Assembly: GCF_036802865.1 (NCBI RefSeq) | Contig: NZ_DAIRVK010000001.1 | Location: 248,001 to 312,000, forward strand | Source: Sulfurospirillum sp036802865 | GTDB taxonomy: Bacteria; Campylobacterota; Campylobacteria; Campylobacterales; Sulfurospirillaceae | Length of the DNA stretch: 64,000 nt | Reading direction: 5' to 3' | Part shown: positions 32,325-41,000 of the stretch, piece after piece | Position numbering within the stretch: position 1 is the first letter of the stretch | How the letters are laid out: each line of letters starts with the position of its first letter | Notes under the pieces: model-generated | What the model saw: only the letters and a program-made list of their open reading frames with translations | Database searches by the model: none | Told to the model about the DNA's origin: nothing | Position numbers and translations under genes: made by a program

Positions 32325-34610
32325 ATGGCATATTTCCAAGCGCGACGAGACTTCTTAAAGGTAGTAACAACCGGTGTATCCGCCACGGCTTTGATACCTG
32401 GAAGTTTGGGCGCATTAGGCGATATGGCTCTTAAGGGTGAAGATAAATTTATCCGCTCCATTTGTGAGATGTGTAGCAGTCGTTGCCCGATGGAAGCACG
32501 TGTTGTTAATGGCAAAACGGTTCTTATTCAAGGCAATGCATTTAGTAAAGAGATGGGAACGAGCTTATGTGCCAAAGGCGTTGCAGGTGCTTCTCAGCTG
32601 TACGATACTCAAAGGCTTGTTACACCACTTATTCGTGCGGGTAAACGTGGTGAAAACATGTGGCGGGAAGCCAGTTGGGATGAGGCGTTAAGTTTGATTT
32701 CCACAAAACTTTCTGCACTTAAAGAGCGCTATGGTGCTCGCAGTGTCCTTTTTTCCGCTAAAACAGGTGAACAGTACGACTTGTTACGCTCTTTTGCCTC
32801 GGCATTTGGCTCACCCAATGTTTTTTCGCACTGGAGTACGTGTCCTATTGCCATAGAAAGTGCCTTTAGCCATACGTTTGGCGAGAAGTTGTACCGTGAT
32901 TTTGAAAACAGTACCTACATCCTGAACTTTGGGCATAACCTTTTTGAGGGTTTAGATATTCCTCTCACCAAAGCAATGGCACATTTTAGCGCTAATCCTT
33001 CCAAAAAATTGGTTGTGTTTGATCCTCGTTTTTCCGTTATGGCTTCTAAAGCGAATGAGTGGCATCCCATTAAAGCTGGCAGTGACTTAGCGTTTGTGCT
33101 TTCTCTTTTGCATGTATGGATTAGGGATGGTAAATTTGATAAGAAATTTGTCGAAGACTATACCATCGGTTTTGACAAACTAGTAGCGTCAGTAAAAGAG
33201 GCAACACCACAATGGCAGCAAACGATTACAGGCATTGATGCTAAAGTGGTTGAACGTATTGCAGCGGAGGTTTATGCAGCTGCTCCGAAATGCATTATAG
33301 ATTGGGGGCATAAAGCCACGACCACTCAAGCAGAGTACCAACGTACACGTGCCATTTTGGTGGCAAATATTTTAATGGGAAATGTGGAAAAAGAGGGTGG
33401 TATTTATTTTGCTAAGACAGCTGAGCGCATCAATGCCCTTGCGGGGGAAAAAGTCGTTCCTGAACTGAATGATCCTTACCCAAGACCACGTATCAATGAG
33501 CCTCGCCTTGATGGCGCGGGTGAAGAGGGACCGTATCGTTTCGTTTCCCGCTCACATGGTGTTCTTCAAGCTATACCTGATGCGATTCTTTCGCAAACGC
33601 CTTATGAAATTAAAGGGTGGTTTTTAACAAGGCACAACCCTTTGGTAACGGTGGCTCATCCGCAAAAGATGAAAGAGGCGATGGATCAGTTGGAATTTAT
33701 TGTGGTGAATGACATTTATCTCAGCGAGACTGCGATGATGGCAGATGTTGTTTTGCCCGAATCGACCTATTTGGAGCGTGATGAGGGCATTAGTAAAAGT
33801 GGTTTTAAAACACCTATGTACGCGATGCGTAACCGTATTGTCGAGCCTTTGCATCACAACAAGAGTGCCATTGAAATCATTCGTGATCTTGCGGAACGTA
33901 TGGGCTTTGGAAAGCATTATGCGTGGAAAAATATTCCGGAGTTGAGGGCTTACCAAGCTAAAGGCAATGCAGAGCTTTTACAAACGCTTCTCATGCGTGG
34001 TATTGCTTCATTTGATGTGCCACCTCTTTTGGCACTCACACCTTCTTCCGTGGAGCGTTTTTGTGAGCGTTTTCCTCATAGCATGCAGAGCAGAGATAAC
34101 CAAGGACTCTTTAGTCATCTTTTGAGGCAGCTTAAAACACCTTCCCAAAAAATTGAGATTTATTGTGCTGAGGTTGAAAAATATTTTAAAGGCTATGGTC
34201 TACCAAAGGCTGTAGATATGGATGTGACACAAGGGTATGATTATGTGCTGACCAGTGGAAAAAGTGCTGTGCATACCAATGGACACACGCAGAATATTCC
34301 TTATTTGCATATGTTGCTCTCCTCAAATCCTATTTGGATGCACCCCGATACGGCTAAAGCACATGGTTTAAAACAAGGAGACACATTCTTTCTTCAAAAT
34401 AGTATCTCGAAAGAGAAGGGATGTGTATTCATCACAGAGGGCATTCGCCCCGATACACTTTTTGCGTATATGGGATTTGGGAGGGATGCACCCGCTTTAA
34501 AACGCGCACATGGTAAAGGGACAAACCCTTCAAAGCTTTTATCACTCAAGAGTGCAACACTCTGTGGGGCAATGATCACCAATGTTGGTGTCAAAATTAC
34601 AAAGGTATAG
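32325..34610 (+). CDS. PsrA/PhsA-like molybdopterin oxidoreductase, copy 2
   Basis: 761 residues, paralogous to the 25.5-kb gene. Twin-arginine signal ARRDFLKVV (residues 6-14); iron-sulfur ligands C47, C50, C54 and C82; likely molybdenum ligand C173 in FSHWSTCPIAIE. The residues beside the Mo cysteine differ from copy 1 (HWSTC against HEATC), hinting at a different substrate preference within the polysulfide/thiosulfate/sulfur group. It is the first gene of an apparent operon psrABC2-regulator-kinase-Cache. Confidence 0.85.
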   Translation: MAYFQARRDFLKVVTTGVSATALIPGSLGALGDMALKGEDKFIRSICEMCSSRCPMEARVVNGKTVLIQGNAFSKEMGTSLCAKGVAGASQLYDTQRLVTPLIRAGKRGENMWREASWDEALSLISTKLSALKERYGARSVLFSAKTGEQYDLLRSFASAFGSPNVFSHWSTCPIAIESAFSHTFGEKLYRDFENSTYILNFGHNLFEGLDIPLTKAMAHFSANPSKKLVVFDPRFSVMASKANEWHPIKAGSDLAFVLSLLHVWIRDGKFDKKFVEDYTIGFDKLVASVKEATPQWQQTITGIDAKVVERIAAEVYAAAPKCIIDWGHKATTTQAEYQRTRAILVANILMGNVEKEGGIYFAKTAERINALAGEKVVPELNDPYPRPRINEPRLDGAGEEGPYRFVSRSHGVLQAIPDAILSQTPYEIKGWFLTRHNPLVTVAHPQKMKEAMDQLEFIVVNDIYLSETAMMADVVLPESTYLERDEGISKSGFKTPMYAMRNRIVEPLHHNKSAIEIIRDLAERMGFGKHYAWKNIPELRAYQAKGNAELLQTLLMRGIASFDVPPLLALTPSSVERFCERFPHSMQSRDNQGLFSHLLRQLKTPSQKIEIYCAEVEKYFKGYGLPKAVDMDVTQGYDYVLTSGKSAVHTNGHTQNIPYLHMLLSSNPIWMHPDTAKAHGLKQGDTFFLQNSISKEKGCVFITEGIRPDTLFAYMGFGRDAPALKRAHGKGTNPSKLLSLKSATLCGAMITNVGVKITKV

Positions 34611-34619
34611 GGCAGCATA

Positions 34620-35186
34620 ATGGAAAAGCAGTACCGACTTTTGTATGATGAAAACCTTTGCATTGGGTGTCAAGCGTGTAGCGTAGCGTGTCGGGTGGAG
34701 AACAGTGTGCCTGATGATTTGTACAGGGTTCAAGTGCATATGCAAACTCTTGGGACTTTCCCCAATCTTGGGATGAACTACGAGCGCCTCTCCTGTGTGA
34801 TGTGTGAGAATCCTCCTTGTGTAAGTGTTTGCCCAACCAATGCTTCATTTCAGAGTAAAGATGGGTTGGTGCATATTGATGAAAGGGCGTGTATTAGTTG
34901 TAAATACTGCATACTCGCCTGTCCTTACCATGCCCGTTTCATCAATCCTTTAAAAAACGTGGTAGAAAAATGTACTTTTTGTTATGAGACACGTGTCTCA
35001 AAAGAGCTTTTACCCTCCTGTGTGAGTACATGTCCGACCGATGCTCTTACGTTTGGTGATATGCGTCAAAAAAATTCTTTGGTACATCAAAAATCGCAAA
35101 AAGAGGTGTTGATATTTCCAAAAGCACACCTTGGAACCAAGCCTAAAGTAGCGTTTATTCCTAACCGTAAAGGAGTCAAGTCATGA
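34620..35186 (+). CDS. PsrB/NrfC-like iron-sulfur subunit, copy 2
   Basis: 188 residues. The same four-cluster pattern as copy 1: CIGCQACSVAC, CVMCENPPCVSVCP, CISCKYCILACP, and CTFCYETRVSKELLPSCVSTCP, plus the C-terminal FIPNRKG. It acts as the electron-transfer subunit between the membrane anchor and the copy 2 catalytic subunit. The stop overlaps the next ATG by 4 nt, as in copy 1. Confidence 0.9.
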   Translation: MEKQYRLLYDENLCIGCQACSVACRVENSVPDDLYRVQVHMQTLGTFPNLGMNYERLSCVMCENPPCVSVCPTNASFQSKDGLVHIDERACISCKYCILACPYHARFINPLKNVVEKCTFCYETRVSKELLPSCVSTCPTDALTFGDMRQKNSLVHQKSQKEVLIFPKAHLGTKPKVAFIPNRKGVKS

Positions 35187-36151
35187 GTCCAATGTGGGGA
35201 AGTGTGGAACAATACAGTACGATTCATTGGTCATGGGCGATTGCGATTTATCTTTTCTTAGCGGGGCTTAGCTCAGGTTCTATCCTTGTGGCATTGCTCG
35301 TAAAATGGAACCGACATGAGCGCAGTAACTCCTCTATTTGGGATGCCATTATCAAAGCGGGTGCTGTGGTAGCTCCTATGGCAATTTTTTTAGGGTTACT
35401 TCTTTTGGTAATCGATTTGGGACGACCGCTCTCTTTTTACTGGTTATTGATTCGCTATAACATCACCTCTGTCATGAGTTTGGGTGTGCTTTTTTTGCTG
35501 ATTTATACACCTATTGTCATGGTGTTTATGCTATTGGTTTTTGAGCGTAGTGTCATCAAACACCCTTTTTTAGCCCCTTTAGAAGGGCTGATTACCCTTG
35601 TGAAAAGTTTTCACTCGTATGCTAAAATTATTGAGTATTTTCTTTTTGGTGCAGCGCTGTGTGTAGGTTCTTACACGGGGTTTTTACTTTCGGCTTTGTA
35701 TGCGATTCCTTTGTGGAACAGTCCTCTTTTGCCTATATTATTTTTAACCTCAAGCCTCTCTTCTGGCGTTGCGGTTAACATTCTTATTGGACTACTTTTT
35801 TTCAAAAGCACGATTAATACGGAGAGCATTAAGTATCTTTTGGTTTTGGATACCAGAGTTATTTTAACAGAGTTGCCTCTTTTAGGGCTTTTTTTTATAG
35901 GGATGTTTTACGCAGGAGGCGATGCACCAAGTGCCGCAAAAGCAGCTCTCACACAGGGGTTTTGGGCAGGAATTTTTTGGCTTGGCGTTATTGGCGTTGG
36001 GCTTGGACTTCCGCTGTTAACGGTTATTGTGGCACTTCGCAGTCATGTGTACCGTGTCGGTTACATCGTGATTAACTCGATGGTCGTTATTTTAGGCGTA
36101 TTGATGCTGCGTTACTACATCATTTATGCGGGACAAATTTATCTTGGTTAA
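35183..36151 (+). CDS. NrfD/PsrC-like membrane anchor, copy 2
   Basis: 322 residues, about eight membrane helices; VEQYSTIHWSWAIAIYLFLAG and YTGFLLSALYAIPLWNSP align with copy 1. Quinol-oxidising anchor of the second reductase. Only 10 nt separate its stop from the downstream response-regulator ATG, so structural and sensory genes are probably one transcript. Confidence 0.9.
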   Translation: MSPMWGSVEQYSTIHWSWAIAIYLFLAGLSSGSILVALLVKWNRHERSNSSIWDAIIKAGAVVAPMAIFLGLLLLVIDLGRPLSFYWLLIRYNITSVMSLGVLFLLIYTPIVMVFMLLVFERSVIKHPFLAPLEGLITLVKSFHSYAKIIEYFLFGAALCVGSYTGFLLSALYAIPLWNSPLLPILFLTSSLSSGVAVNILIGLLFFKSTINTESIKYLLVLDTRVILTELPLLGLFFIGMFYAGGDAPSAAKAALTQGFWAGIFWLGVIGVGLGLPLLTVIVALRSHVYRVGYIVINSMVVILGVLMLRYYIIYAGQIYLG

Positions 36152-36161
36152 GGAAAAAGGT

Positions 36162-36827
36162 ATGAAAATCTTACTGTTGGAAGATGACTACAATTACAAT
36201 GAGAGCATTAAGGAGTACTTAGAGCTTTTGGGGTATGAAGTCGATGCCTTTTTTGATGGGGAGAGTGCGCTAGATGCCATAATGCAAAAGTGCTACTACC
36301 TCTTTTTGTTAGATGTTAAAGTGCCTAAAATAAGTGGTCATCAGCTTATTACACATATTAAAGAGGCAAATATTACAACGCCGATTATCATTATGACGTC
36401 ACTCGTGGATATTGATAACATCGAAATTGGCTATGAGCTTGGCTGTAACGATTACCTCAAAAAACCTTTTGAGCTAAAAGAGTTGGAGCTTCGCGTGAAA
36501 GAGCTGATTAAAAAACATTATCAAACCAATACAGCAGGTGAGTTTCACCTCAGTTGCGGGTTTGTTTTTAATTTTGAAACAGGAGAGCTCAAAAAAGAGG
36601 ATAAGAGCGTTTCTCTGACCTCCAAAGAGCTTGACTTGGTACGTTTTTTGATTCGTCGTAAAAATACTTTTTGTGACATAGAGTTGATCCGTGAAAATGT
36701 ATGGGAAGGCAAAGAGATTAGTTACGCTGATATTCGTATGTATATCAGGAAGATTCGGCTTAAAGTTGATGAAGAGCTTATCAAATCTTCCCGTGGTTTA
36801 GGATACCGCATTGATGTTATCGCTTAA
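36162..36827 (+). CDS. OmpR-type response regulator of sensory module 2
   Basis: 221 residues from ATG 36162; an in-frame ATG at 36126 lies inside the preceding gene and would add 12 residues ahead of the conserved MKILLLEDDY start. Receiver: phospho-acceptor D51 (LFLLDVKVP), T at IMTS, K at YLKKPF. Winged helix: SLTSKELDLVRFLIRRKN, SYADIRMYIRKIR, RGLGYRID. Paralogue of the 20.4-kb regulator. It overlaps the kinase gene by 17 nt. Confidence 0.9.
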   Translation: MKILLLEDDYNYNESIKEYLELLGYEVDAFFDGESALDAIMQKCYYLFLLDVKVPKISGHQLITHIKEANITTPIIIMTSLVDIDNIEIGYELGCNDYLKKPFELKELELRVKELIKKHYQTNTAGEFHLSCGFVFNFETGELKKEDKSVSLTSKELDLVRFLIRRKNTFCDIELIRENVWEGKEISYADIRMYIRKIRLKVDEELIKSSRGLGYRIDVIA

Positions 36828-37995
36828 TCCTTTTCGCTCGGTCTTAGTTTATACCCTCATCGTGATGGCACTTTTTTGTGTGCCCAGTTATTTTGCGATT
36901 CAAAGCACAATCATGGAAGAGAAGTACAAAGCGACTCAAGAAATTTTAGAGTGGGTCGATGCCCATGAAAAGAGTATTTTTGAAAAAGAGCACTTTGAAA
37001 TACCAAAGAGTGTACGTTTTCACATCAATATTTACGATGCGACCCATACACTCTATTATCAAGGCATTCAAGAATCTCTGAGTGATTTTAATTTTAAAGT
37101 GCGTGTGATTTATCCATTTTTGTACTACCAAAAAGAGATTAAAAAAGATACAGAGCTTTTTTACCTTGTGGTTGAATTACAACTTAACTATGCAAAAATC
37201 ATTTTTATTACCACAATGCTTTTTTTTATTGTACTTTTTTTGATTTACTTAATGAGCAATGTCTTTATCAATTCAAGTATTTACCCTTATAAGAAAATGC
37301 AACGCTACATGAATGACTTTTTTAATGACTCTATGCATGAACTTAAAACGCCTTTGGGTGTCATCAACATTAATGTTGAATTGCTTTCAAGTTATGTAAA
37401 TTCTTCGAAGCATCTTCAGCGTATTAACGCGGCTACCAAACAGATGCAAATGACGTATGAAGACGTAGAATACTACATCAAACACAAAAAAGTGACGTAT
37501 AACAAAGAACCCATTAATCTTTCAGAGTATCTGGATTCGCGTATTGCTTTTTTTGAAGATATTGCTGTTTCGAAGTCCATGGTATTGGAACATCACGTAG
37601 AACCTGATATGTTGATTTACATCAGTAAAGTGGAACTACAACGCATTATTGATAACACACTTTCCAATGCTATCAAATACTCGTTTTTCCAAGGTAAAGT
37701 GGAGATCAAACTCTATGCAAAAGATGAAGAGCATTGTGTCATGAGTTTTCAAGATTATGGGCAGGGCATCAAAGATCTTTACAAAGTATTTCAACGCTTT
37801 GAGCGTGAAGATTCGGTGCAGGGTGGTTTTGGTTTAGGGCTCAATATCGTTCAAAATATTTGCAATAAAAATGACATCGATATAGACATTGAATCGTATG
37901 AAAACAGAGGTTCATGTTTTACGTATGTTTTTAAACTTGATAAAAAGAAACTCTTAGACAGTGTGGATGATGACGAAACAAGGGGTGAACGATGA
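36811..37995 (+). CDS. Histidine kinase of sensory module 2
   Basis: 394 residues. Membrane segments near residues 11-30 and 128-152 flank a short periplasmic domain. MHELKTPLG gives the phospho-acceptor at about H176; N box LQRIIDNTLSNAIKYS; G boxes DYGQGIKDL and GGFGLGLNIVQNIC. It is paralogous to the 19.3-kb kinase, with the same lack of an obvious HAMP. Overlaps the regulator (17 nt) and Cache gene (4 nt). Confidence 0.9.
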   Translation: MMLSLNPFRSVLVYTLIVMALFCVPSYFAIQSTIMEEKYKATQEILEWVDAHEKSIFEKEHFEIPKSVRFHINIYDATHTLYYQGIQESLSDFNFKVRVIYPFLYYQKEIKKDTELFYLVVELQLNYAKIIFITTMLFFIVLFLIYLMSNVFINSSIYPYKKMQRYMNDFFNDSMHELKTPLGVININVELLSSYVNSSKHLQRINAATKQMQMTYEDVEYYIKHKKVTYNKEPINLSEYLDSRIAFFEDIAVSKSMVLEHHVEPDMLIYISKVELQRIIDNTLSNAIKYSFFQGKVEIKLYAKDEEHCVMSFQDYGQGIKDLYKVFQRFEREDSVQGGFGLGLNIVQNICNKNDIDIDIESYENRGSCFTYVFKLDKKKLLDSVDDDETRGER

Positions 37996-38840
37996 AAGAA
38001 AAAAGGTTTTTTCTAAGTGCGGCGATGATGCTTTTCTTTGGGCTTATCATGCTCTTTTTATATGATAAATCCATTGCTTATGAAGAGGAAGAGACACTTA
38101 AAAAACAGATGGATGCACTTTTGCTAACCCTGCATAATAAAATTGAAGAGACAACTAAAATCTCACTTGCCAGCTCTGTGATTTTAGCCAAAAGTCCACA
38201 TGTGGTTGCCTGTTTGAGCCAACAAGAGAGAGACCACTGTTTGCAGTATTTACTTGAAATAAAAAATAGTATGGCACAAGCCAATATTTTTGATAATACA
38301 AGGTTGCACTTGCATACCAAAGATTTTAAAAGTTTTATGCGCCTATGGGATTACAGCAATCAAAATAATGATGATCTCAGTACCTTCCGACATGCACTTG
38401 AAAAAATAAAACAGACAAAGCACCCTATTCACGGTGTGGAGATTGGACGGTATGGAATGTTCATGCGTGCCATTGCGCCTGTTTTCCAAAAAGAAGACTA
38501 TGTTGGAACCATAGAAACGGTGGTAGATTTTAAAGATCTTAATGACTACTTTAAAAAAGATGGTGTTGAACTGTATGTTCTCATGAAAAATGAGTATTTA
38601 CCTATTGCCAATGCATCGAGTTACAGTAAAAAACTGATGCTTGATAATTACACGATTGTAAACCAAGAAATTAATGGGCTTAATTTTATTAAAGAGATCA
38701 ACCTGCAAGGTACAGGCTATCTTAAACGGGGTGATTATTACGTGCTTTACACCCCTATTGTCGATATTAATGGAGAGCATGTTGGCTTTTTTGTGCTCAC
38801 ATGGAGTGAAAGCCTTTCCTTAGCCTCTTTTAAAGGGTAA
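37992..38840 (+). CDS. Membrane-anchored Cache sensor of module 2
   Basis: 282 residues. N-terminal membrane segment (FFLSAAMMLFFGLIMLFLY), then a periplasmic double-Cache-like domain with LHTKDFKSFMRLWDYS, DDLSTFRHA, GVEIGRYGMFMRAIAPVF and GTIETVVDF. No cytoplasmic output domain follows, so it must signal through a partner, presumably the co-encoded kinase. It shares the LHTKD...W...DDLSTFR signature with the 21-kb protein but lacks that protein's CSSGC pair. It overlaps the convergent radical SAM gene by 11 nt. Confidence 0.82.
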   Translation: MKEKRFFLSAAMMLFFGLIMLFLYDKSIAYEEEETLKKQMDALLLTLHNKIEETTKISLASSVILAKSPHVVACLSQQERDHCLQYLLEIKNSMAQANIFDNTRLHLHTKDFKSFMRLWDYSNQNNDDLSTFRHALEKIKQTKHPIHGVEIGRYGMFMRAIAPVFQKEDYVGTIETVVDFKDLNDYFKKDGVELYVLMKNEYLPIANASSYSKKLMLDNYTIVNQEINGLNFIKEINLQGTGYLKRGDYYVLYTPIVDINGEHVGFFVLTWSESLSLASFKG

Positions 38841-40095
38841 GGTTTTTACGCGCCTCATTGCGGATGCAATCCATCCCCATGTAAAACTCTTTCATCATCA
38901 CTAAAAAGAGGTAGTCACCAAACTCAGTGGTGGTGATACTCTCTTTATGCTCTTTGATAGCTTTGGCAAATTTTAGAAGCATAAGCTCTTTCCCAAGCAC
39001 ATCATTGATATTTTTTTCAAACATAGTGTGAAATTTTTTCTTAGAAAGATGCCCGTTAAAAAGATCAACCATTAAACGATAATACATGCGAGAATTGGTG
39101 GGAAATGTGCGTTCTTTTGTGACCGCACAGCGTTTTTCTTGTATACGTGTTGCATACTGATCCAGAGCAAATTCATTGAGATAAAGCGTATCTTTTAGAA
39201 AACTAAAAGAGCCTGAACCTACACCGACATACTCTTCATTGTCGATGATATATTCATCGATAATCAAATCGCTCTCTTTGGAAAAAGACCAGCCATGACG
39301 TGAAGGATAACTCTCTTTGAGGGATTCTTTAATAATTCCAAAAAAGTTGTATTCATTTTCAAGGCTAAATTCTCCTAGTGTTTTTTTAACACTATTTTTA
39401 ACCAAAGAAGAGGTCATAAGCGGATAAACACTTGTTTGTTCAGGAGAGAGTTTTTTAAGTATATCAAGATCGCGACGTAAGCCTTCTTGGTTTTGGGTTG
39501 GAAAATTGAAGATGAGATCCACGCTGGTGATAGGTAATATCCCTAACATCGAATTAATTTTTTCGTATACCTCTTCACCTGTGCCAAATTTTTCATAACG
39601 CCCCAGTTTTTTCAAAAGATCATCATCAAAGGTTTGAACACCCACAGAGAGACGATCGACTAAACCATGTAGGCGTGTTACGGTCTCTTTTTGAATATGG
39701 TTTGGATCGGTTTCACATGAGACATGCTCGATAGAAAAGAGTTTTTTGACAAACTCAATGGTTTCAATGAGCTCTTCTTCATCAATCAAAGGTGTACCGC
39801 CTCCAATCACCAAATAGTTAAAATCATACCCCAACTCTTTGACATGTAAAATCTCATCACGTAAGTGGCGGTAGTATTTTACAGCCGCTTCTTTGGTGTA
39901 AGTAAATTTGTTAAAAGAACAGTAGGGACAAAACATCGTACAAAAAGGAATATGAATATACAGGAGATACTTTTTTGCTTCCGGAGGTGGCGGTAATCCT
40001 AATGAGGGTTTTTCCACATGTAAATAGTGTTTTGTGTATTGGCTCATAAAATAACTGGTTGCATTAGTAATGATTTTCGATTGACGGGACTGCAT
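38830..40095 (-). CDS. HemN/HemW-like radical SAM protein
   Basis: 421 residues. Radical SAM motif CTMFCPYCSF (CX3CX2C plus the F of the HemN group), then GGGTPLIDEEEL, SVGVQTFDDDLLKKLGR and DLIFNFPTQ, all typical of the coproporphyrinogen oxidase-like family. The C-terminal part departs from true HemN. Candidates are a HemW-type haem chaperone, an anaerobic haem-processing enzyme of the HutW/ChuW kind, or a true HemN paralogue; I cannot decide. Monocistronic; a minus-strand TATAAT occurs at 40209-40214. Confidence 0.75.
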   Translation of the reverse strand: MQSRQSKIITNATSYFMSQYTKHYLHVEKPSLGLPPPPEAKKYLLYIHIPFCTMFCPYCSFNKFTYTKEAAVKYYRHLRDEILHVKELGYDFNYLVIGGGTPLIDEEELIETIEFVKKLFSIEHVSCETDPNHIQKETVTRLHGLVDRLSVGVQTFDDDLLKKLGRYEKFGTGEEVYEKINSMLGILPITSVDLIFNFPTQNQEGLRRDLDILKKLSPEQTSVYPLMTSSLVKNSVKKTLGEFSLENEYNFFGIIKESLKESYPSRHGWSFSKESDLIIDEYIIDNEEYVGVGSGSFSFLKDTLYLNEFALDQYATRIQEKRCAVTKERTFPTNSRMYYRLMVDLFNGHLSKKKFHTMFEKNINDVLGKELMLLKFAKAIKEHKESITTTEFGDYLFLVMMKEFYMGMDCIRNEARKNLTL

Positions 40096-40345
40096 TCTAA
40101 TCCTTAATACTTATTTATATTTTTAAATTAATAAAAAATTATAGTGATTCTTTGTGATATTAAGAATGCGTTTTGTTATAAACCGCTCCTTAATAAATTT
40201 TCAAGTCCATTATAAGCTAGGAGTGTAATTTTTATGTAAACAAATAGCTCTATAACTCAAAATGTTAAAAAATCAAGCAGGTATAGTACCTCTAAAGAAG
40301 GAGAAAATAAGGGGGCAATTTTCACGATAAGTTCACTTTTTTAAC

Positions 40346-40351
40346 TATAAT
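40346..40351 (+). promoter_or_regulatory. -10 box of the Asp/Arg-rich periplasmic protein gene
   Basis: TATAAT preceded by AAC, 30 nt upstream of the ATG at 40381; the RBS GTGGAG lies between. The rest of the 285-nt gap (40096-40380) shows only the minus-strand promoter of the radical SAM gene. Confidence 0.6.
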
Positions 40352-40380
40352 ATGTTTTTATTCTAAAGTGGAGCATTTCA

Positions 40381-40935
40381 ATGAAATTACAAAAACTTAT
40401 TTTAACCTTGCTAGGTAGTGTGATACTAAGTTCATCAGCACTGCTTGCCGCTGACTTTGATTGGATCGTAAGCCTAAACGTCCGATCACATGAAGATCCT
40501 TATAGCTACAGATATGGGTTAGCAGATCGTTTTGGGTATAGAGAACCTGATGTTATGGTTATTTTATCAAGCGTGTATGCACCAGCAGATGCCTACATGA
40601 TTTTTCGTCTTGCCGAGCTCTCAGGACGAACGCCTGAGTATATTTTAAGAGTTTACCGTGAAAGAAGAAATCGTGGTTGGGGTGATATAGCCTATAATTT
40701 AGGTGTTAGGCTTGATTCAAATGAGTATATAGAACTTCGTGAAAGGCATGATTTACACTATGCGCCAAGATACAATGGGCATTATGAAGATCGTCGTGAA
40801 ATGCCTGTTCGCAAAGTGTATGTTGAAAAACGTTATTATGAGGTAAGCGAACCTGAACGCCATGATCGAAGAGATCATGATCGTCGTGATGATAGAGATG
40901 ACGATCGCAGAGACGATGGTCATTATAGACGTTAA
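40381..40935 (+). CDS. Exported protein with Asp/Arg-rich tail, unknown function
   Basis: 184 residues with a clear Sec signal peptide (LILTLLGSVILSSSALLAA, cleavage after AxA near residue 23). The mature N-terminal half contains APADAYMIFRLAELSGRTPE and RRNRGWGDIAYNLGV, resembling uncharacterised small exported proteins that share a Gly-Trp-Gly motif. The last about 25 residues are almost pure Asp, Arg and His. The tail could bind metals or a polyanion/polycation; this is inference. I do not recognise a named family. Confidence 0.7.
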   Translation: MKLQKLILTLLGSVILSSSALLAADFDWIVSLNVRSHEDPYSYRYGLADRFGYREPDVMVILSSVYAPADAYMIFRLAELSGRTPEYILRVYRERRNRGWGDIAYNLGVRLDSNEYIELRERHDLHYAPRYNGHYEDRREMPVRKVYVEKRYYEVSEPERHDRRDHDRRDDRDDDRRDDGHYRR

Positions 40936-40967
40936 ATACGCTATTTTAAAATTCTATGCAAATCGGT

Positions 40968-40973
40968 TATAAT
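40968..40973 (+). promoter_or_regulatory. -10 box of ppaC
   Basis: TATAAT (GGTTATAATTAC), 33 nt before the ATG at 41001, followed by the RBS AAAGGAAA. It lies downstream of an in-frame ATG at 40956, which excludes that ATG as the start. Confidence 0.6.
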
Positions 40974-41000
40974 TACATAAAAAACACTAAAGGAAATTTA

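Noticed and set aside
40861..40935. Repeated GATCGTCGTGAT-like units as a DNA tandem repeat
   Set aside because: Units are irregular and explained by the Asp/Arg codons of the protein tail.
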